From contig NZ_WUMO01000012.1 of the NCBI RefSeq assembly GCF_009826975.1, positions 1-64,000 on the forward strand: a DNA stretch of 64,000 nt. The letters run 5' to 3'. Below, piece by piece: positions 42,989-52,784 of the stretch. The position numbers and the translations under genes were made by a program. This stretch comes from Flavobacterium sp. HBTb2-11-1. GTDB lineage: Bacteria; Bacteroidota; Bacteroidia; Flavobacteriales; Flavobacteriaceae. Under the pieces are notes generated by a model, which saw only the letters and a list, made by a program, of their open reading frames with translations, made no database searches and was not told the DNA's origin. Position 1 is the first letter of the stretch, and each line of letters opens with the position of its first letter.

Positions 42989-43780
42989 ATGTCAGAAAGT
43001 TTAGTAGTGCCAACAATGGCAGAAATGCTTGCCGAAGGAAAACAGCCGGAGGTTTTGTTTTGGGTAGGTTGCGCAGGAAGTTTTGATGATAGAGCAAAAA
43101 AAATTACTAAAGCGTTCGTGCGAATTTTGAATCGTACGAATGTTTCTTTTGCAGTTTTAGGTACAGAAGAGAGTTGTACTGGCGATCCTGCAAAGAGAGC
43201 TGGGAATGAATTTTTGTTTCAAATGCAGGCTATGATGAATATCGAGGTCCTGAATGCTTATGAAGCAAAAAAAATTGTTACAGCTTGTCCGCATTGTTTT
43301 AATACTTTAAAAAATGAATATCCAGAATTAGGTGGAAACTATGAAGTTATTCATCATACTGAATTTTTGAAGTCATTAATTGATGATGGAAGATTAACTG
43401 TAGAAGGCGGACAGTTTAAAGGAAAAAAAATTACTTTCCATGATCCTTGTTATTTAGGAAGAGCAAATAAAGTTTACGAAGCGCCAAGAGATTTAATTCA
43501 GAAATTAGACGTTGAATTGGTCGAAATGAAGCGTTCTAAAGCAAACGGATTATGCTGTGGAGCAGGAGGAGCACAAATGTTTAAAGATGCTGAACCTGGA
43601 AACAAAGAAGTAAATGTTCTTCGTACAGAAGATGCTTTAGAAACACAGCCTGATATTATCGCGGCAGGCTGTCCGTTCTGCAATACTATGTTGACAGATG
43701 GAATTAAAAATAAAGAAAAAGAAGATCAGGTGAAAGTTCTGGATATCGCTGAATTAATAGCGAATGCACAAGATCTTTGA
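42989..43780 (+). CDS. CCG-domain Fe-S protein (HdrB/GlpC-like)
   Basis: The 263-residue protein contains two cysteine-rich CCG domains: CTGDPAKR...ACPHCFNTLKNEYP with VGCAGSFDDR at the start, and HDPCYLGRANKVYEAPR, LCCGAGGAQMF and AGCPFCNTM. CCG domains bind special Fe-S clusters in heterodisulfide reductase HdrB and related enzymes. With the preceding membrane ferredoxin it probably forms a two-subunit reductase. I use ATG 42989 (MSESLVV); a GTG at 42980 would add three residues. Confidence 0.87.
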   Translation: MSESLVVPTMAEMLAEGKQPEVLFWVGCAGSFDDRAKKITKAFVRILNRTNVSFAVLGTEESCTGDPAKRAGNEFLFQMQAMMNIEVLNAYEAKKIVTACPHCFNTLKNEYPELGGNYEVIHHTEFLKSLIDDGRLTVEGGQFKGKKITFHDPCYLGRANKVYEAPRDLIQKLDVELVEMKRSKANGLCCGAGGAQMFKDAEPGNKEVNVLRTEDALETQPDIIAAGCPFCNTMLTDGIKNKEKEDQVKVLDIAELIANAQDL

Positions 43781-43857
43781 TTTGAGGTTCTAAATTACTA
43801 AGATTCTAAGCAAATCTTAAAGATCTAAAATCAACATTCTAAAATCTAAAATTAAAA

Positions 43858-44340
43858 ATGTATATACCTTTTGAAAATTTACCAGGTGAATCTAGAGTTT
43901 GGATTTACCAGTCTAACAGAAAATTTTCTGAGGAAGAGTTTTCTGAAATAGAAACCGATTTAAAAGCTTTTGTAGAACAATGGGCAGCCCATGGCACAAG
44001 TCTTGAGGCTTCTTATTTGTTGAAATACAACAGATTTATAATCTTAGCTGTGAATCAAGATGTTCAAGCTGCAACAGGATGTTCTATAGATAGTTCGGTT
44101 GAGTTTATCCAAAGTTTAGAAAAGAAATATGACGTTGATTTATTAGATAAAATGAATGTCACTTTTAAACTTGGAGAGCATATTGCACATAAACCATTAA
44201 TTGATTTCAAGAAAATGGTTAAAGATAAAGCGGTAACGGCTAATACAATCGTATTTAATAATTTGGTTACCAATATCGAAGAATTTAATGAAGCTTGGGA
44301 AGTTCCAGCGGCCGACAGCTGGCATAGCAGATTTTTCTAA
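43858..44340 (+). CDS. Conserved flavobacterial protein (often called 'ABC transporter ATPase')
   Basis: The 160-residue acidic protein (starts YIPFENLPGESRVWIYQSN) has no Walker A, Walker B or ABC signature, so the ATPase name that homologues often carry is not supported. It contains FIILAVNQDVQAATGCSIDSS and ends DSWHSRFF. It is the last gene of the run that includes the two Fe-S proteins, 77 bases after the second, and may be an accessory factor of that system. No function can be given. Confidence 0.75.
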   Translation: MYIPFENLPGESRVWIYQSNRKFSEEEFSEIETDLKAFVEQWAAHGTSLEASYLLKYNRFIILAVNQDVQAATGCSIDSSVEFIQSLEKKYDVDLLDKMNVTFKLGEHIAHKPLIDFKKMVKDKAVTANTIVFNNLVTNIEEFNEAWEVPAADSWHSRFF

Positions 44341-44432
44341 GAAATATTAAAATATTTAAAAGGCATGAAATGTAGATTTTGTGTCTTTTTTTTGTTGTTT
44401 AAAGTTTCAGGTTTCAAGTTTAGATTCTGAAA

Positions 44433-44459
44433 CCTGACAGGTTTTAAAAACCTGTCAGG
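44433..44459. repeat. 27-bp palindrome, CCTGACAGG type
   Basis: The arms CCTGACAGGTTTT and AAAACCTGTCAGG are perfectly complementary around one base. It has the same size and layout as 4324-4350 and 4378-4404, but both arms changed together from GCAAGG to GACAGG. Confidence 0.85.
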
Positions 44460-44486
44460 CTTATTCCAGTATTATGTTTGTTGTTG

Positions 44487-44518
44487 AACTTTGTCAATGT
44501 TTCAAACTTTGACAAGTT
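44487..44518. repeat. Short inverted repeat (AACTTTGTCAA/TTTGACAAGTT)
   Basis: AACTTTGTCAA is followed after about ten bases by TTTGACAAGTT, a near-perfect inverse lacking one A. With the 27-bp palindrome before it, this fills most of the 304-base gap between the Fe-S operon and bshA. A TAATTTTG box at 44565-44572 may be the bshA promoter -7 element. Confidence 0.5.
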
Positions 44519-44644
44519 GGAAAAAGCTGCTTTTTCTGAAAATAGTTATTAACTAGAATTAATCTAATTTTGTCAAAAATCTAACAATTTAAACGGTTAA
44601 TGAAACGCTATTTTTGAGTATTTTCGTAGAATTAAATTTAATCC

Positions 44645-45790
44645 ATGAAAATAGCAATAGTCTGTTATCCTACTTTTGGAGGTAGTGGTGTAGTAGCCAC
44701 AGAGTTAGGTCTCGAATTAGCCAGAAGAGGACACGAAATACATTTTATTACATATAGCCAGCCAGTTAGATTGGCACTTTTAAATCCGAATGTTCACTAC
44801 CATGAGGTAAATGTTCCGGAATATCCTTTGTTTCACTATCAGCCTTATGAATTAGCGCTATCGAGCAAATTGGTAGATATGGTGAAATTGTACAAAATAG
44901 AGCTTCTACATGTGCATTATGCTATCCCACACGCTTATGCAGGATATATGGCAAAACAGATGCTGAAAAATGAAGGAATTAATCTTCCGATGATTACAAC
45001 GCTTCATGGAACCGATATTACGCTTGTCGGGAATCATCCTTTTTATAAACCTGCAGTAACGTTCAGTATCAATAAATCTGATTATGTGACTTCGGTTTCG
45101 CAGAGTCTGAAAGATGATACTTTGAAATTGTTTAAGATCAAGAATAAAATTAAAGTGATTCCGAACTTTATTGAGCTGGATAAAGTAAAGAAAGATCCGA
45201 ATGCGCCTTGCCACCGTTATGTAATGGCTAATGAGAATGAGCGTATTATCACGCATATTAGTAACTTTAGAAAAGTAAAACGCATTCCGGATATCATTAA
45301 GATTTTTTATAACGTTCAGAAAGAAATTCCAGCTAAATTGATGATGGTTGGTGATGGGCCTGAAAAAGAAAAAGCAGAAATTTTATGTCAGGAACTTGGG
45401 ATTTTGGATAAAGTGATTTTCTTTGGAAATAGTCACGAAATTGATAAGATCTTATGTATGACCGATTTGTTTTTACTGCCTTCAGAAACTGAAAGTTTTG
45501 GTTTGGCGGCATTGGAAGCGATGGCATGCGGAGTTCCAGTAATTTCCAGTAATTCTGGTGGTTTGCCTGAAGTGAATTATGATGGTTTTTCGGGCTACTT
45601 AAGCAACGTTGGGAATGTTGAAGAAATGGCACAAAATGCATTGAAGATTTTAAAAGATGATGCTGTTTTAAGTCAATTTAAAGCAAACGCATTAGAAGTG
45701 GCGAGAAAATTTGATATTAAAAACATATTGCCTAAATATGAAGCTTTATATCAGAAAGCGGTTGATGACTACAAGTTGGAGAAGCACTAA
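44645..45790 (+). CDS. bshA: N-acetyl-alpha-D-glucosaminyl L-malate synthase
   Basis: The 381-residue GT4 glycosyltransferase performs the first step of bacillithiol synthesis: UDP-GlcNAc plus L-malate. The BshA group is recognised by IAIVCYPTFGGSGVVATELG, HVHYAIPHAYAGYMAKQML, TTLHGTDITLVGNHPFY and LLPSETESFGLAALEAMACG. Other bsh genes are not in the window, as is common in Bacteroidota. The lipoprotein gene after it starts 15 bases downstream and is probably on the same transcript. Confidence 0.94.
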   Translation: MKIAIVCYPTFGGSGVVATELGLELARRGHEIHFITYSQPVRLALLNPNVHYHEVNVPEYPLFHYQPYELALSSKLVDMVKLYKIELLHVHYAIPHAYAGYMAKQMLKNEGINLPMITTLHGTDITLVGNHPFYKPAVTFSINKSDYVTSVSQSLKDDTLKLFKIKNKIKVIPNFIELDKVKKDPNAPCHRYVMANENERIITHISNFRKVKRIPDIIKIFYNVQKEIPAKLMMVGDGPEKEKAEILCQELGILDKVIFFGNSHEIDKILCMTDLFLLPSETESFGLAALEAMACGVPVISSNSGGLPEVNYDGFSGYLSNVGNVEEMAQNALKILKDDAVLSQFKANALEVARKFDIKNILPKYEALYQKAVDDYKLEKH

Positions 45791-45805
45791 TTTAAAAGAA
45801 TACAA

Positions 45806-46231
45806 ATGAAAAAAGTAATTTCTGTTTTAGCGGTTTTTGTTTTGATTTCGTGCGGAGTGAAGAAAGTTGAAAGTTCGAATGCATCGTTGTATGAGGTTTT
45901 GACGAAACAATCTGATGGTGGTGGAAATATTAAATTTTTTGAAATTCTAACCGAGCCAAATGAAATCAAAATGCTTGAAAACGATCCGAATTTAGCGCAT
46001 AAAATGAAAGATCCTGATGTCCAAGACTATAATTATGTCATTCTGAATATGGGTGAGAAAAACACTGGAGGTTATACAATCGATGTTGAAAAGGTTGAAG
46101 AAACCGATAAAAATATCATTATAACAGTAAAAGAATACAGTCCTGCAAAAGACGCCATGACCATGCAGGTGATTTCATATCCTTATACGGTTGTAAAAAT
46201 CCATTCTAAAAAAGAGATTATTATCAAGTAA
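45806..46231 (+). CDS. PrcB-like lipoprotein
   Basis: The 141-residue protein has a lipobox (VLISC, C16). Its C-terminal half reads YVILNMGEKNTGGYTIDVEKVEETDKNIIITVKEYSP, split by a turn, and matches the PrcB_C-type domain first described in the Treponema dentilisin complex. It may stabilise or tether another surface protein, but that is inferred only from the domain. It follows bshA without its own visible promoter. Confidence 0.75.
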   Translation: MKKVISVLAVFVLISCGVKKVESSNASLYEVLTKQSDGGGNIKFFEILTEPNEIKMLENDPNLAHKMKDPDVQDYNYVILNMGEKNTGGYTIDVEKVEETDKNIIITVKEYSPAKDAMTMQVISYPYTVVKIHSKKEIIIK

Positions 46232-46391
46232 TTGATTGGAAAAGGTGGAATGAGAAATGTGAAACGTAAAATTTGAAATTTGAAATGTTAGATTTGAACA
46301 TGAAGCATGAAACCTGCAAAACGTGAAACCTGAAATATTAGTTGTCGGGCTGAATGAAGTCGGAGTCCTTTTTAAATTTTCTTTGAAACAT

Positions 46392-46426
46392 AAAAAAAGC
46401 CTGTCGCTTTTAAACGACAGGCTTCT
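46392..46426. terminator. Bidirectional terminator
   Basis: AAAAAAAGCCTGTCG, a short loop, CGACAGGCTTCTT. It is placed between the PrcB-like gene and the convergent barrel gene, with an A-run giving the T-run on the minus strand. Confidence 0.82.
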
Positions 46427-46452
46427 TCTTACAATTATTTTTTAATTTTATT

Positions 46453-46950
46453 TTAGAATCTAAATTTGACACCTAAACCAACGTCAAATCCAAAATTATC
46501 ATCGTCATAATATCCTGAACCGATTTCTGGTCTTGCGTCTAATGATAAAGTAAGAGGCACTTCTTTAAATCTATATTCTATACCGATATCTCCAGCTGCA
46601 AAAACATAAGTTCCGCTGTCGCTGTATCTGTAGTTGTTGTTGTAATAATCATGATCCCAAGCAGCTAGTCCCCCTCCGACACCAGCGTACCAGTTAAAAC
46701 CACCGTCGATGTTCCAAACCCATTGGTAAAGAGCAACTCCTTTTATTGCGTCTACATCACTGCTGTTTCTCCATCCTAAATCAAATTCAAGTCTGTTTTT
46801 TTGATTCAGTCCTAATTGGTATGATATTTCTCCCCCAAATCCGTTATTGTCACCCAGACGTAATCCTAAAGCGTGTTTCGAAATTTCTTGTGATTGAGCC
46901 GTAAATGCTAAACCAAGAAGCATAATGGCAGATAATAGTATCTTTTTCAT
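46453..46950 (-). CDS. Small outer-membrane beta-barrel protein
   Basis: The 165-residue protein has a signal peptide (AMLLGLAFTAQS-like, cut before Q21) and a mature part of alternating hydrophobic and aromatic residues with Gly turns, ending GFDVGLGVKFRF, where the terminal Phe is typical of BAM substrates. It resembles the OmpW/OmpX-like eight-strand barrels of Bacteroidota. Function unknown. It is a single gene with a terminator. Confidence 0.8.
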   Translation of the reverse strand: MKKILLSAIMLLGLAFTAQSQEISKHALGLRLGDNNGFGGEISYQLGLNQKNRLEFDLGWRNSSDVDAIKGVALYQWVWNIDGGFNWYAGVGGGLAAWDHDYYNNNYRYSDSGTYVFAAGDIGIEYRFKEVPLTLSLDARPEIGSGYYDDDNFGFDVGLGVKFRF

Positions 46951-47090
46951 AAAAATGGTAAATTAATTTTTTTTCAAATGTATTATTACAGTCAGATACA
47001 AAACGTATAATATTTTTGAAAATTGTTATATAATTTACATTTTTAAGATTTTGGCGTGTTAAAATTCTTAAAAATCTGTTTATAAGGTGC

Positions 47091-47912
47091 TTATTTTAGG
47101 ATTATGGATGAAATTAGCTGAGAACTAAGAAGATCTTCCATTTCTAAAAGATTCTCTTCTTCTGCAAAATTGCTGGCTTTATAAGAATACAGTTTCCATC
47201 GTTTTTTATGATATTCTAAAGCAGTTAGATTTTCTACCCAATCGCCTGAATTTAGATATAAAGTAGAACCATGCTTATTCTCTTTTGTCATGATTTTTGG
47301 TTCATGAATGTGGCCGCAAATAACATAATCGTAGTTTTTTTCTATAGCCAGATCGGTTGCGGTTGTTTCAAAATCTGAGATGAATTTTACGGCTTTCTTA
47401 ACGCTAGCTTTTATTTTTTTAGAAAACGAATAAGGTTCGCGGCCTAATTTTGCCAGACACCAGTTCGCAAAACGATTCATTAAAATGAGATAATCATAAC
47501 CTAATCCGCCCAGTTTTGCAATCCATTTAGAATGCTGAACAGAAGCGTCAAAAACATCTCCGTGAAAAATCCAGGCTTTTTTATCATCTAATTCTAAAAC
47601 CAATTTATCGACTAGAGCAAAATTTCCCATATTCATATCACTGAATTTTCGAAGTATTTCATCGTGATTTCCAGTAATATAATACACTTTTGTTCCTTTA
47701 GAAGCCATTCCGATAATGCGCTGAATAACTCTTAAATGTGCTTTTGGAAAATAAGATTTACGAAACTGCCAAGCATCAATAATATCGCCGTTTAAAACTA
47801 ATGTTTTGGGTTTAATGCTTGAAAGATAGTTGTTTAGTTCTTTTGCGTGACTTCCGTAAGTTCCTAAATGGACATCTGAAAGAATGACCAATTCGACATT
47901 TCTTTTTTTCAA
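47091..47912 (-). CDS. UDP-2,3-diacylglucosamine diphosphatase-like metallophosphoesterase
   Basis: The 273-residue protein has all calcineurin-like metal motifs: LSDVHLGTYGS, LNGDIIDAW, TGNHDE, FHGDVFD and CGHIHEPKI. It belongs to the LpxH-like group used in lipid A synthesis by Bacteroidota. The residues KSYFPKAHLRVIQRI and LMNRFANWCLAKLG fit the helical cap of LpxH. A more general phosphatase role cannot be excluded from sequence alone. Confidence 0.83.
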   Translation of the reverse strand: MKKRNVELVILSDVHLGTYGSHAKELNNYLSSIKPKTLVLNGDIIDAWQFRKSYFPKAHLRVIQRIIGMASKGTKVYYITGNHDEILRKFSDMNMGNFALVDKLVLELDDKKAWIFHGDVFDASVQHSKWIAKLGGLGYDYLILMNRFANWCLAKLGREPYSFSKKIKASVKKAVKFISDFETTATDLAIEKNYDYVICGHIHEPKIMTKENKHGSTLYLNSGDWVENLTALEYHKKRWKLYSYKASNFAEEENLLEMEDLLSSQLISSIILK

Positions 47913-48076
47913 TTTTTCTTGATTTGAAGTTTTACAAATGAAAGAAAGTTTGTGAAAATTGATTTTATTAAAAGGTTATTAAAAAGAGAGTAATTTTACC
48001 AAATTGTGATTTTTATTCCATTAAATGTTTCGTTAATAATACCAGTTTTAAATTTTTTAATTTAATTCATAAAACT

Positions 48077-48084
48077 TACATTTG
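48077..48084 (+). promoter_or_regulatory. Probable -7 box of aroC
   Basis: TACATTTG matches TAnnTTTG and lies 16 bases before the aroC ATG. No good TTG is found at the expected -33 position. Confidence 0.45.
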
Positions 48085-48100
48085 CTCAAAACAAAACACA

Positions 48101-49159
48101 ATGGCAGGAAACAGCTTCGGCACACTATATAAAGTAACTACATTTGGAGAATCTCACGGTGAAGCGTTAGGCGGCATTATTGATGGTTGCCCTCCAGGAA
48201 TACAATTAGATTTTGAAGCAATTGAAGTAGATATGGCTAGAAGAAAGCCAGGTCAGTCAGCAATTGTAACGCAAAGAAAAGAACCAGACAACGTTCAATT
48301 CTTATCAGGGATATTTGAAGGAAAAACAACTGGAACTCCAATTGGTTTCATTATTCCAAATACCAATCAAAAATCAGACGATTACTCTCATATAAAAGAT
48401 AACTACAGACCAAGCCACGCCGATTATGTTTACGATCAGAAATATGGCTTTCGCGACTATCGCGGTGGTGGTAGAAGTTCTGCAAGAGAAACAGCAAGCA
48501 GGGTAGTAGCGGGTGCAATTGCAAAACAGATGTTGCCTGAAATTAAGATTAATGCTTATGTTTCTTCTGTTGGTCCAATTCATTTAGAAACACCTTATCA
48601 GGAATTGGATTTTTCTAAAATTGAAAGTAATCCAGTACGTTGTCCAGACGAAAAATCTGCAGCGATTATGGAAGAATATATTCGTGATATCCGCAAACAG
48701 GGAGACACTGTTGGCGGTGTTGTAACTTGTGTGATTCAGAATGTTCCAGTAGGTTTAGGAGAACCGGTATTTGATAAACTTCATGCCGAATTAGGAAAAG
48801 CAATGCTTTCTATTAATGCGGTAAAAGGTTTTGAATATGGAAGCGGTTTCTCTGGTTCTGAAATGAAAGGAAGCGAACATAACGATTTATACAATCCTGA
48901 CGGAACGACAAAAACAAATCTTTCAGGAGGAATTCAAGGCGGTATAAGCAACGGAATGGATATTTACTTTAGAGTAGCTTTTAAACCTGTTGCAACTATT
49001 ATGCAGACTCAAGATTCTTTAGATAATAAAGGTAACATTACACCCATGACAGGAAAAGGACGTCATGATCCGTGTGTAGTGCCTCGCGCAGTGCCAATCG
49101 TAGAAGCGATGGCAGCAATTGTTTTGGCAGATTTCTATTTAATCAACAAAACATATTAA
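48101..49159 (+). CDS. aroC: Chorismate synthase
   Basis: The 352-residue FMN enzyme converts EPSP to chorismate, the end of the shikimate pathway. The signatures are present: TFGESHGEALGGIIDGCPPG, RRKPGQSAIVTQRKEPD, GGGRSSARETASRV and the C-terminal GRHDPCVVPRAVPIVEAM. Length is normal. It stands alone among unrelated genes; the next gene, a symporter, starts 52 bases after it. Confidence 0.96.
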   Translation: MAGNSFGTLYKVTTFGESHGEALGGIIDGCPPGIQLDFEAIEVDMARRKPGQSAIVTQRKEPDNVQFLSGIFEGKTTGTPIGFIIPNTNQKSDDYSHIKDNYRPSHADYVYDQKYGFRDYRGGGRSSARETASRVVAGAIAKQMLPEIKINAYVSSVGPIHLETPYQELDFSKIESNPVRCPDEKSAAIMEEYIRDIRKQGDTVGGVVTCVIQNVPVGLGEPVFDKLHAELGKAMLSINAVKGFEYGSGFSGSEMKGSEHNDLYNPDGTTKTNLSGGIQGGISNGMDIYFRVAFKPVATIMQTQDSLDNKGNITPMTGKGRHDPCVVPRAVPIVEAMAAIVLADFYLINKTY

Positions 49160-49211
49160 TAAAAGGTAAGGCAGTGAGGGTCTTATATTTTAATAATCAA
49201 AAAATAATTTA

Positions 49212-50474
49212 ATGCAAGAAGTTACAGAAACTAAAAAAACATCATTTCTTTCGGGATTAACAGGGCAAATTATAATTGCTATGGTTCTAGGAGCCATTTT
49301 AGGAATTATATTGCACAATACCATTTCGCCAGAAGCAGCACAGGCATTTAGCAGTAAAATAAAAATGCTGGCAACCATCTTCATTCGTTTGGTGCAAATG
49401 ATTATTTCCCCATTGGTTTTTACGACTTTGGTGGTTGGAATTGCAAAATTGGGAGATATCAAAACTGTGGGAAGAATTGGAGGAAAAGCTATTGGATGGT
49501 TTTTTACAGCTTCATTTATCTCGCTTCTAATTGGATTGTTTTATGTAAATATTTTGCAGCCTGGTGTTGGCCTAAAACTAGATCACGTTGACATGGCAGC
49601 AGCTTCTGAAGTTACGGGCAAAACGCAAAATCTGTCTTTTGACAATTTCGTTGAGCACATCGTGCCAAAAAGTATTGTCGAAGCAATGGCAACCAATGAG
49701 ATTCTACAGATTGTAGTTTTCTCCATCTTTTTCGGATTGGCGGCAGCTTCTCTTGGAGATACTGTGAAACCGATTATTGGTGCTTTTGATAAATTATCGC
49801 ACGTGGTTTTGAAAATGGTAAACTATGTAATGAAGTTTGCGCCAATTGGAGTTTTTGGAGCCATTGCAGGAGTTTTTGCCATAAGGGATGCAGAAGAATT
49901 GGTGATTACTTACTTCAAATTTTTCGGTTCTTTCTTAATTGGAATCAGTACTTTATGGATTATTTTGATTGCTATTGGGTATATTTTCCTTAAAGGAAGA
50001 ATGACTGAATTGTTAAGACGCATTACTGGACCTTTGGCAATTGCTTTTGGAACAACGAGCAGCGAAGCTGTATTTCCAAAATTAACAGAAGAATTGGAAG
50101 GTTTTGGAGTAAAAGATAAAATCGTTTCTTTTATGCTGCCGCTTGGATATTCGTTTAATCTGGACGGAAGTATGATGTATATGACTTTTGCGAGTATTTT
50201 TATTGCTCAATTCTACAATGTGCATTTAGATTTAGGAACACAAATGGCAATGCTTTTAGTGTTAATGCTTACCAGTAAAGGTATTGCAGGTGTGCCAAGA
50301 GCAAGTTTGGTTGTCGTTGCGGCAACTTGCGGTATGTTTGATATCCCGATTGAAGGAATTGCATTAATTCTTCCAATTGACCATTTCTGCGATATGTTTA
50401 GAAGTGCTACGAATGTATTAGGAAATGCGTTGGCTACTTCTGTTGTTGGGCAATGGGAGAGCAATAAAGAATAA
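49212..50474 (+). CDS. Dicarboxylate/amino acid:cation symporter
   Basis: The 420-residue DAACS transporter has the family motifs: AFGTTSSEAVFP (serine-rich loop), GYSFNLDGSMMYMTFASIF (cation site) and TSKGIAGVPRASLVV, with eight helices and two hairpin loops. It takes up glutamate, aspartate or C4-dicarboxylates with protons or sodium; which one cannot be read. A terminator follows. Confidence 0.92.
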   Translation: MQEVTETKKTSFLSGLTGQIIIAMVLGAILGIILHNTISPEAAQAFSSKIKMLATIFIRLVQMIISPLVFTTLVVGIAKLGDIKTVGRIGGKAIGWFFTASFISLLIGLFYVNILQPGVGLKLDHVDMAAASEVTGKTQNLSFDNFVEHIVPKSIVEAMATNEILQIVVFSIFFGLAAASLGDTVKPIIGAFDKLSHVVLKMVNYVMKFAPIGVFGAIAGVFAIRDAEELVITYFKFFGSFLIGISTLWIILIAIGYIFLKGRMTELLRRITGPLAIAFGTTSSEAVFPKLTEELEGFGVKDKIVSFMLPLGYSFNLDGSMMYMTFASIFIAQFYNVHLDLGTQMAMLLVLMLTSKGIAGVPRASLVVVAATCGMFDIPIEGIALILPIDHFCDMFRSATNVLGNALATSVVGQWESNKE

Positions 50475-50527
50475 TAATAGTACTGAGATTTTAATTTTTT
50501 ATCTTAGTTATTGATATAATATTTGAC

Positions 50528-50562
50528 AAGCTGTATTTTTTTATGAAATACAGCTTTTTTTT
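50528..50562 (+). terminator. Terminator of the symporter gene
   Basis: AAGCTGTATTT and GAAATACAGCTT form a stem with a long T-run. Confidence 0.85.
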
Positions 50563-50600
50563 TATTTTAAAGTGTATATTTAGATCAAATTAACCGATTA

Positions 50601-52784
50601 ATGCCCCACAAACGGATTTTTTTACTTTTATTTTTAGTTCTGAATTGCTTTGCCAATTCGGCAATCGGGCAATCTAATTGTAACCTCGATCCTAAAATTG
50701 ATAAGACTGTAAAGAAAGCGCTTCTTAATTTTAGAGAATCTAATTTTGAAAAATCACTCATCTATTCTAGAGCAGCTTTAAATGCGGCTACAGCGGTAAA
50801 AGATTATTGTCTCATCGCCCGTTCATATAATATTATTGCCGCAAATTACAACGAACTGACAGAATTTGATAAAGCTATTTTTTTCTATAAAAAAGGGCTG
50901 TATTATGCTAATAAAACCAGCAACGATACTTTAAAATGCATTCTTTATAATAATCTAGGAAATATGTATTGCTTTGAAAAAAAGCAGTTTGATGAAGGAA
51001 TTCGGTATTATAAAAAGGCGGTAGCCTATGCTTTGAAAATTAATGATCTAAAAGAAGTTTATTTTACCAATGTAAATATCGCGTGGGCTTATTTTGATAT
51101 AGGAAATTATAAACAGGGAAATCTTTTTTTAAAGTATGTTAACAGCACTAAAATAAAATATAATGACGGTTCAACAGAAGTTATTGTTGATATGCTCAAT
51201 GGTATTTATTCTAGCCATATAAATGATAATAAGGCCGCAAATGCTTATTTTTTAAGTGCTATTGAAACAGGAAAAAAATGCCAGGAGAAAACAGATCTGG
51301 CAAATGCTTATTTAGAATATTCGCATTTTTTAAATAAAATCAACAAGCACAAAGAAGCATATGATGCACTGGTTAACCATTATAAAGTTTCGGATAAGGT
51401 ATATGATGTTAAGAAGCTTAAAAAGGCATCTCAGGCCGGTCTAAGTCTTGAATTGGATGAGTATAAAAGACAAATTGATAAAGTTGAAGGTGAAAAAGTA
51501 GAGCAGTCTCAAAGTTTAAGGAAATCAAAAATTATTGTGATTCTTTTTATTTTGATTTCTCTCATTCTTTTAATTTTAATTGTGACGCTTATAAAGAATA
51601 TCCGGTACAAGAAAAAACACAATTTGGAGCTTCTTAAAGCAAAAGAAATCGCAGAAGAAGCTTCTTTGCTCAAAACACAATTTATATCGACTATAAGCCA
51701 CGAATTACGTACGCCGCTTTATGGTGTGGTCGGAATTACCAACATGCTTCTCGAAGAACATAAAGAAATTTCGAGAAGCCAGCATTTAAGTTCTCTAAAA
51801 TTTTCTGCCAGATATTTATTGTCTCTAGTAAATGATATTTTGCAGATTAATAAAATTGAAGAAAACAAAATTGTACTTGAAAACCTGACTTTTAATATTT
51901 CAGACGAAATTACGGTAATCAAAAACTCTCTTTCTTTCCTTTCGCAGAAAAATAATAATAGAATTTCTACCAATATAGACTCAAATATTCCGGAATATTT
52001 GATTGGTGATAAACTTCGTCTTGCTCAGATTTTAATGAATTTGGTAAGTAATGCATTAAAATTTACTAAAGACGGACAAGTTGAAATTAACGTAAAGCTA
52101 AATAAAGTAGAAGGAAAGTTGTATTATTTAGATTTCTTAATTAAAGATAACGGAATCGGAATCGCAGTTGCAGATCAGAATAAGATTTTTGAAAAATTTG
52201 TCCAAGTTGGCAGACGAGATGAAGATTATCAGGGTACAGGTTTAGGACTTAGTATTGTGAAAAGATTGCTGGGGCTTTTTGGAAGTACCATTACATTGGA
52301 TAGTGATCTCGGAAAAGGAACTGCATTTTCGTTTACAATTGCATTCGAACATGATTTAGCGAAAACGAAAAGCATTATTGATGAAATTGAAGTTGATCTT
52401 ACTTCAAGCGAAATTTATAAAATTTTAGTTGTCGAAGATAATTTGATTAATCAGCTTGTTACGAAAAAGATTATCGAAAAAAACAATTACTCCTGCAAAG
52501 TGGTTGACGATGGTTTTGCGGCGCTTAAAACTTTAGAAAACGAAACCTTTGATTTGATTTTGATGGATATCAATATGCCTTTAATGAACGGATTTGAAAC
52601 TACAAAAAGGATACGTCTTCTCGGCATAGAAACTCCAATTGTGGCTTTAACTGCTTTCGATAAAGATGAAATTACAGATGAAGCGATTTCGTCCGGAATG
52701 AATGATATTATAATTAAACCTTTTGAACCGGTTAAGTTATTTAAAATAATCAATTTTCTTATAAACGAAAAAAACGCTGTTTAA
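50601..52784 (+). CDS. TPR-containing hybrid histidine kinase
   Basis: A 727-residue sensor with signal peptide (AIG before Q24), an extracytoplasmic TPR region (about 40-300), a membrane helix (312-332), HisKA with H367 in FISTISHELRTPL, HATPase_c (LVSNALKFT, DNGIGI, GTGLGLSIV) and a receiver domain with D656 in LMDINMP. The receiver is on the same protein and no separate output regulator is adjacent. TPR-type hybrid kinases are common in Bacteroidota; their signal is unknown. Its stop codon lies inside a terminator hairpin shared with rhlE. Confidence 0.9.
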   Translation: MPHKRIFLLLFLVLNCFANSAIGQSNCNLDPKIDKTVKKALLNFRESNFEKSLIYSRAALNAATAVKDYCLIARSYNIIAANYNELTEFDKAIFFYKKGLYYANKTSNDTLKCILYNNLGNMYCFEKKQFDEGIRYYKKAVAYALKINDLKEVYFTNVNIAWAYFDIGNYKQGNLFLKYVNSTKIKYNDGSTEVIVDMLNGIYSSHINDNKAANAYFLSAIETGKKCQEKTDLANAYLEYSHFLNKINKHKEAYDALVNHYKVSDKVYDVKKLKKASQAGLSLELDEYKRQIDKVEGEKVEQSQSLRKSKIIVILFILISLILLILIVTLIKNIRYKKKHNLELLKAKEIAEEASLLKTQFISTISHELRTPLYGVVGITNMLLEEHKEISRSQHLSSLKFSARYLLSLVNDILQINKIEENKIVLENLTFNISDEITVIKNSLSFLSQKNNNRISTNIDSNIPEYLIGDKLRLAQILMNLVSNALKFTKDGQVEINVKLNKVEGKLYYLDFLIKDNGIGIAVADQNKIFEKFVQVGRRDEDYQGTGLGLSIVKRLLGLFGSTITLDSDLGKGTAFSFTIAFEHDLAKTKSIIDEIEVDLTSSEIYKILVVEDNLINQLVTKKIIEKNNYSCKVVDDGFAALKTLENETFDLILMDINMPLMNGFETTKRIRLLGIETPIVALTAFDKDEITDEAISSGMNDIIIKPFEPVKLFKIINFLINEKNAV

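Noticed and set aside
43858..44340. ABC transporter ATPase
   Set aside because: No Walker A, Walker B or signature motif in the 160 residues.
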